Assembly: GCA_028370155.1 (NCBI GenBank)
Contig: CP116670.1
Coordinates: forward strand, 2,728,001-2,792,000
Source: Arthrobacter sp. OVS8
Lineage (GTDB): Bacteria; Actinomycetota; Actinomycetes; Actinomycetales; Micrococcaceae
Length of the DNA: 64,000 nucleotides
Reading direction: 5' to 3'
Notes under the pieces: generated by a model
Seen by the model: only the letters and a program-made list of their open reading frames with translations
The model's database searches: none
Told to the model about the DNA's origin: nothing
Shown here: positions 60,055 to 64,000 of the stretch, piece after piece
How positions within the stretch are numbered: position 1 is the first letter of the stretch
How the letters are laid out: the number at the start of each line of letters is the position of its first letter
Translations under genes and position numbers: made by a program

Positions 60055-60438
60055 TCAGTCCTGGTGGAGCTGGACGAAGTTCCCGCACCCGTCGTCGAAC
60101 ACCGCCGTGGTGCCGCCGGGGCCGTCGGAGGGCTCGCCCTGGAACATCACGCCCTTGTCCGTGAGCCGCTTGAACTCCGCCCGGACGTCGGGCACACCGA
60201 AGACAATCGCGGGCATCCCGGCGTCGTGGAGTGCATTCATGTAGGTGGACCCGATCGGGTTGTCGCTGGGCTCCAGCAGGAGCCCGACCGATCCGCCGCC
60301 GGATCCGGCCGGGTCCTTCACGATAAACAGGTTGTGCTCCGGCATGACCAGAAGGCTCTCGAAGCCCAGGGTTCCGGTGTAGAACTCGTAGGCGGCGGCG
60401 GGGTCCTTGACGTGGATACTGCACATTTTCAGTCGCAT
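60055..60438 (-). CDS. VOC (glyoxalase/bleomycin resistance) family protein
   Basis: This is an intact 127-residue protein (MRLKMCSIHVKDPAAAYEFYTGTLGFE). Two beta-alpha-beta-beta-beta units with GMPAIVFGVPDVRAEFKRLTDKGVMF and TTAVFDDGCGNFVQLHQ form the VOC fold. Potential metal residues are His9-like and Glu/Gln near the end. Lyase, dioxygenase or resistance roles are all possible. Confidence 0.88.
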   Translation of the reverse strand: MRLKMCSIHVKDPAAAYEFYTGTLGFESLLVMPEHNLFIVKDPAGSGGGSVGLLLEPSDNPIGSTYMNALHDAGMPAIVFGVPDVRAEFKRLTDKGVMFQGEPSDGPGGTTAVFDDGCGNFVQLHQD

Positions 60439-60594
60439 GGGCCCTAGGCTACGCCGCGACCGACCCGGGTGTGAACCGCACCCGCCGCGGCGGGTCCGCG
60501 CAAACTCTGGACCATTGACGCCCCCGCCTTCCATGGATTCCAATGGAATCAGCGGAACCGCGCCCGCCCGGGCCGGATCCCTGGAGGTGTTGGA

Positions 60595-61227
60595 ATGCCG
60601 TCCCTTTTCTATCCCGCCCCATTCGCGCTGTGGCAGCTGCTTGCCCTGGCCGTCATCGTCGTGTGCGCTTCGGCAGGCTCGGTGTACCTCATCCGCAAGC
60701 ATCTGGCCGCCGGCGGTGACGTCTTGCCGGATTCCGTATTCTGGGACGGTTTCGCCGGGCTCGCCATCGTTGCGCCGGCCGTGATCCTCCCCGCCCTGGT
60801 GGCACCGTGGGCGGGCCTGATGCTGGGAGTTCTCGCCGTTGCCGCTGCTGCCGCCTCCTATTTCTGGACACCCAGGGAGCTCAGCCGGCAGGCTGCCCGG
60901 CGCGCCTCCCGGGACGTCGCAGCCAGCAACGAGGCCGCCGCCGCCAGGCACCGCAGCCTCCTGGCCAGATGGCAGCGCTACGAACTGGACCCGGCGCTCG
61001 GCATCGACTACCCCGCCATGAGTGATTCCCGGCAGCCGGAGACCGCCGCCCTGTTCCGCGCGATGAAGGACGCGGAGCGGCTTCGTGGCGGGACGGACGC
61101 AGGTTACGCCCCGGCCGTTGCGCGGCTGGAACAGGCCCTCGCCGACGCCGAACGGGCCGCCGGCGTCGGGCGCGAAGCCCCGGCCCGCCCCGCCGGATTC
61201 ACCAGCACGGACCCGGCGCTCGGCTGA
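60595..61227 (+). CDS. Hypothetical membrane protein
   Basis: This is an intact 210-residue protein. Three hydrophobic segments occupy residues ~10-34, 53-72 and 75-90 (LWQLLALAVIVVCASAGSVYLI, GLAIVAPAVILPALVAP, GLMLGVLAVAAAAASYF). A cytoplasmic Ala/Arg-rich helical tail then contains LARWQRYELDPALGIDYPAMSD. GGAGGT precedes the start. The family is unknown to me; similar membrane-plus-coiled tail proteins are common in Micrococcaceae. Confidence 0.75.
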   Translation: MPSLFYPAPFALWQLLALAVIVVCASAGSVYLIRKHLAAGGDVLPDSVFWDGFAGLAIVAPAVILPALVAPWAGLMLGVLAVAAAAASYFWTPRELSRQAARRASRDVAASNEAAAARHRSLLARWQRYELDPALGIDYPAMSDSRQPETAALFRAMKDAERLRGGTDAGYAPAVARLEQALADAERAAGVGREAPARPAGFTSTDPALG

Positions 61228-61294
61228 GCGGGTCTCCCGCCCGCTGAGCGCTGCGGAGCACCGCATGCGGCGACCGTCCCCGGAAGGAAACACC

Positions 61295-61932
61295 ATGACA
61301 GACATCACCATCATCGGCAGCGGCAACATGGCACGGGCGATCGGAACCCGCGCCGTGGCCGCCGGACGCTCACTCCAGATCCTCAGCCGGTCCCCGGAAC
61401 ACGCCGCCAAACTCGCCGCCGAACTGGGCAGCGACACCACCTCCGGCGGCCTGGGCGATATCCCGGAGGGGGACATCGTGGTCCTGGCCCTGTACTTCGA
61501 ACCGGCCAAGGAAGTGGCAACGCACTACGGCGACACCCTGAGCGGCAAGACGGTGGTGGAGATCAGCAACCCGGTCAATGCGGACACCTTCGATTCCCTC
61601 ACCGTGGAACCGGGCTCTTCCGCCGCCGAGGAAATCGCCGCGCTGCTGCCGGGCGCGGAAGTGGTCAAGGCCTTCAACACCACGTTCGCCGCCCGCTGGC
61701 GGCCGGGGCAAAGGGCGGGATGCCGCTGGATGTCTTCATCGCCTCGGACTCCGGAGACGCGGCCAACGCGGTCGCGTCATTCGCGGCAGCCGCAGGACTC
61801 CGGCCACTAAAGGTTGGCGCGCTGAGGCATGCCCGGGAGCTGGAGGGCTTCGAGCTCCTCGTTATGGCCCTCCAGGCCAACCCGGCCTACGAGTCCTTTA
61901 ACTGGACCGCCGGGCCCAAGATCATCGACTAG
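61295..61932 (+). CDS. NADPH-dependent F420-reductase-like / NAD(P)-binding oxidoreductase
   Basis: The start is ATG 61295 after GGAAGGAAAC. The Rossmann N-terminus is ITIIGSGNMARAIGTRAVAAG, with GDIVVLALYFEPAKEVATHYG, KTVVEISNPVN and PGAEVVKAFNTTFA. One base lost near 61705 precedes GMPLDVFIASDSGDAANAV and GALRHARELEGFELLVMALQ. Repaired, it is ~212 residues. It resembles F420H2:NADP oxidoreductase-like and YrpB-like small dehydrogenases; the cofactor partner is not evident. Confidence 0.85.
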
Positions 61933-62014
61933 GGACCATTGACTACCCCGACGCCGGCGCGGGGCGGGTTGTCCGCCCCGCTGTCCCGACGCCGGCGCGC
62001 AGTTGGAGCGGGAC

Positions 62015-62496
62015 CTACAGTTCCACCGTGCCGCTTTCCCCACGCTCATCCGGCTGTGCATGACCTTGGATTTGACCCACTGCAGCACCGTCGCGGCGGT
62101 TCCGCCGGGGCTGGTCCAGTATTCGGCGGAGTCGGAATCGACGTGCAGGAGCACTACCTCGGGGGTGTCCGGGCCGTCCGGGAACCAGGCCTCCACCATC
62201 TGGTTCCACAGCTCGCGGATTTTCTGGCGGTCGGTAACGACTTCCGCGGTTCCGGCCACCGACACCCATTCCGTCCCCTTGCCGAAGGAGACGTTGACGC
62301 CCGGGTGCGCCCGGACGTGGGCCACCTGGGAGGTGGTGGCGGATGTGAAGAACCACATGTCGCCGTCGTCCTTCACGTCCTGGACGGCCAGCGGCCGGCT
62401 GACGAGTGCGCCCTCTTCGTTGACGGTGGTGAACATTCCGATCCGCGAATCGTTGATGATGTCCGTAACTTTGCTGATGTTTTCTGCGTCCGACAT
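62015..62496 (-). CDS. Pyridoxamine 5'-phosphate oxidase-like general stress protein
   Basis: The start is ATG 62496 (MSDAENISKVTDIINDSRIGMFTTV). It is a split-barrel flavin-binding fold (VSRPLAVQDVKDDGDMWFFTSATTSQVAHVRAHPGVNVSFG, WVSVAGTAEVVTDRQKIRELWNQMVEAWFPDGPDTPEVVLLHVDSDSAEYWTSPGG). One G lost near the end (62035 region) hides the normal terminus SGTVEL at 62015; repaired, it is 160 residues. This is the YdaG/general-stress-26 type, a flavin- or pyridoxal-binding protein with no fixed reaction. Confidence 0.87.
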
Positions 62497-62523
62497 GCTG
62501 TCACCTCGTTCTGGTTCCGAACA

Positions 62524-62596
62524 GGGAAGGTCCCCTCCCGCCAGCCTATTGGTAAGTGTGCTTACTTTCCAATGGCCGGCGGGTGGGGACCTTCCC
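62524..62596. repeat. 73-nt long imperfect hairpin element
   Basis: GGGAAGGTCCCC (62524-62535) pairs perfectly with GGGGACCTTCCC (62585-62596). The stem continues with TCCCGCC against GGCGGGT and ATTGG against CCAAT. The loop itself holds GTAAG/CTTAC (62552-62556, 62561-62565). The result is ~28 paired positions per arm between two same-strand genes. It is too long for an ordinary terminator; a small mobile or REP-like repeat or an RNA element is possible. Confidence 0.75.
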
Positions 62597-62617
62597 GGTC
62601 CGTCGCGCGGTGAGGGC

Positions 62618-64000
62618 CTAATATCCCTTCGGCAGGACCTTGCCCTTGAAGAACTCCGGGCGGATCTTGTACATGACCAGCATGAGGACCACACCCAGCA
62701 GGATGACACCCATGCCCAGAACGAACACCAGGCCGATCCCGCCGACGGATGAACCGGAGCCGTAGGCCGGATCCATGGAGTCATAGGCGGTCTTGAAGAA
62801 CATCACCAGCAGGATGACACCGCCCAGGAGCGGGGCGAGGAACTTGAAGAAGAACGCCCGGGCCCCGCTGAAGGCCTCGCTCCGGAAGAACCAGACACAG
62901 GCCAGTGCCGTGATGCCGTAGTAGAAGCAGATCATCATGCCCAGCGCGGTGATGGTGTCCCACAGGGCGTTCTCCGAGGTGGTCCGGGTGATCACGTAGA
63001 AACCCGCGGCGGCGATGGCCGCGGCGATCGTGGCGTAGCTCGGGGACTTGAACGTGGGGCTGATCCGGCCGAACTGGGTCGGCAGCGCCTTGTAGTGGCC
63101 CATCGCCAGCAGCGTCCGGGCCGGTGAGACGAAGGTTGACTGCAGGGACGCGGCCGAGCTGCTCAGGATGGACAGGGACATCAGGATGGCGAACGGGCCC
63201 ATGACCGGCCCGGCGAGGACGGCGAAGATGCTGCCCTGGTTGTCGGGGTTCCCGGCGCCCAGGCCTTCCTCGCCGACGCCGGCGTAGGCCAGTGTGGCCA
63301 GCGCGACGGTCATGTAGATGATCACGATGACAAGCACGGTGACGGTGGCCGCGCGGCCCGGGGTCTTCTCCGGGTTGCGGGTTTCCTCGTTCATGGTGAG
63401 GGTTACGTCCCAGCCCCAGTAGATGAAGATCGAAAGCGAAACGCCGGCGGCGAAGGCCGAGAAGGATTCGACGGCGAACGGGTTGAACCACTCGGGCGAG
63501 ATCGCGGTGGCATCGAAGGCGGTGCCGTTGGCGACGTGGCTGAAGGCGGCGACCGCAAACCAGCCGAGCACAAAGAGCTGGAACGCGACCAGCACGTACT
63601 GCACTCCCTTTGTGGTTTCCATACCGCGGTAGGAGATCCAGCAGGCCAGCGCGATGAACACCAGCGTGGTGGCGATGTTCAGCGGCAGGTTCAGGGTCAG
63701 GTCGGCCAGTTCAGGGTTGCCGAACAGCTGGGCCAGCATCAGGTAGAAGAAGTCCACAGCCACGGCCGCGAGGTTGGAGAGCACAATGATCGTCGCGGCG
63801 ATCAGTCCCCACCCGCCCATCCATCCGATCCAAGGGCCAAAGGCGCGCGATGCCCACGTGAAGGAGGTTCCGGCGTCGGGCATGGCGTTGTTCAGTTCCC
63901 GGTAGCCGAAGGCAACCAGCAGCATCGGGATGAAGCCCACCAGGAAGATCGCCGGCAGCTGGACCCCGACTTCGGCGACCGTGGGGCCCAGGGCCGCGGT
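62618..64000 (-). CDS. APC family amino-acid permease, 5' end beyond the window
   Basis: This is an open frame running off the right edge; 460 residues are visible (the frame stays open past the ATG at 63940). About eleven spans are present. APC motifs: YRELNNAMPDAGTSFTWASRAFGPWIGWMGGW (the conserved loop 2 region), SLSIFIYWGWDVTLTMNEETRNPEKTPGRAA and SSAASLQSTFVSPARTLLAMGHYKALP. It ends with the charged KIRPEFFKGKVLPKGY. It imports an amino acid or related amine; the substrate is unknown. Confidence 0.92.
   Translation of the reverse strand, partial: TAALGPTVAEVGVQLPAIFLVGFIPMLLVAFGYRELNNAMPDAGTSFTWASRAFGPWIGWMGGWGLIAATIIVLSNLAAVAVDFFYLMLAQLFGNPELADLTLNLPLNIATTLVFIALACWISYRGMETTKGVQYVLVAFQLFVLGWFAVAAFSHVANGTAFDATAISPEWFNPFAVESFSAFAAGVSLSIFIYWGWDVTLTMNEETRNPEKTPGRAATVTVLVIVIIYMTVALATLAYAGVGEEGLGAGNPDNQGSIFAVLAGPVMGPFAILMSLSILSSSAASLQSTFVSPARTLLAMGHYKALPTQFGRISPTFKSPSYATIAAAIAAAGFYVITRTTSENALWDTITALGMMICFYYGITALACVWFFRSEAFSGARAFFFKFLAPLLGGVILLVMFFKTAYDSMDPAYGSGSSVGGIGLVFVLGMGVILLGVVLMLVMYKIRPEFFKGKVLPKGY

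Noticed and set aside
60055..61509. 484-codon minus frame including the VOC protein
   Set aside because: Only the last 127 codons match a family. The upstream part is antisense to the membrane-protein gene and lacks a start with a ribosome site.

Overview
The window is about 64 kb of very GC-rich chromosomal DNA. Its gene content points to a soil actinobacterium of the Micrococcaceae (Arthrobacter/Pseudarthrobacter type): a urease operon with a NiCoT transporter, an actinobacterial DUF5997 gene, many LacI/GntR/TetR-controlled sugar operons, and a fused 5-oxoprolinase BC gene. This placement is inferred, because no rRNA or other marker gene is present. I saw no tRNA, rRNA, CRISPR array, prophage, integrase or insertion sequence.

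The most important property of the data is technical. About 65 apparent frameshifts interrupt otherwise well-conserved genes, roughly one per kb. Almost every one reads as a single missing base in a short C, G or T run. In gene after gene, restoring one base rejoins the conserved protein and gives a sensible stop. I therefore annotate whole genes across these breaks and treat the breaks as probable sequencing errors, not as gene decay.

Layout. (1) 1-10 kb is a mixed region: an MDR dehydrogenase with a divergent TetR, a CDGSH protein beside a haem-oxygenase-like diiron protein, a second TetR with a zinc-ribbon protein, a RibD-like reductase, a UvrA-like ABC protein, and an alcohol dehydrogenase with a divergent XRE regulator. 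(2) 10.3-16.2 kb is an uncharacterised sugar module: glycerate kinase, TIM-barrel isomerase, DUF993 aldolase-like protein and Gfo/Idh oxidoreductase, divergent from a LacI regulator. (3) 16.3-28.1 kb is a probable amino-sugar island: Tat-exported beta-propeller, 2-hydroxyacid dehydrogenase, CUT1 ABC importer, DeoR/LacI hybrid regulator, isomerase, ROK kinase, nagB and nagA. (4) 28.3-35.6 kb is a 5-oxoproline locus: biotin carboxylase-BCCP, pxpBC fusion, pxpA, GntR regulator, NRAMP-like YcsG and DUF1445 hydro-lyase YcsI, tied together by one repeated palindrome. (5) 35.6-44.4 kb is a glycoside-uptake operon (substrate-binding protein, two permeases, GH1, LacI) facing a large secreted beta-helix protein; GGGAGCGCTCCC-type operators stand before both. 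(6) 44.5-50.8 kb is the urease operon ureABCEFGD plus NiCoT. (7) 50.9-58.0 kb is a FadR-type regulator divergent from MFS, DhaKL, RpiB-like, TIM-like, isomerase and 6PGDH-like genes, which looks like tetrose/tetritol catabolism. (8) 58-64 kb holds housekeeping and hypothetical genes and ends inside an APC amino-acid permease.

Overall this is a chain of regulator-linked catabolic modules feeding central metabolism. The least understood parts are the DUF993 module, the beta-helix protein and the Tat beta-propeller.
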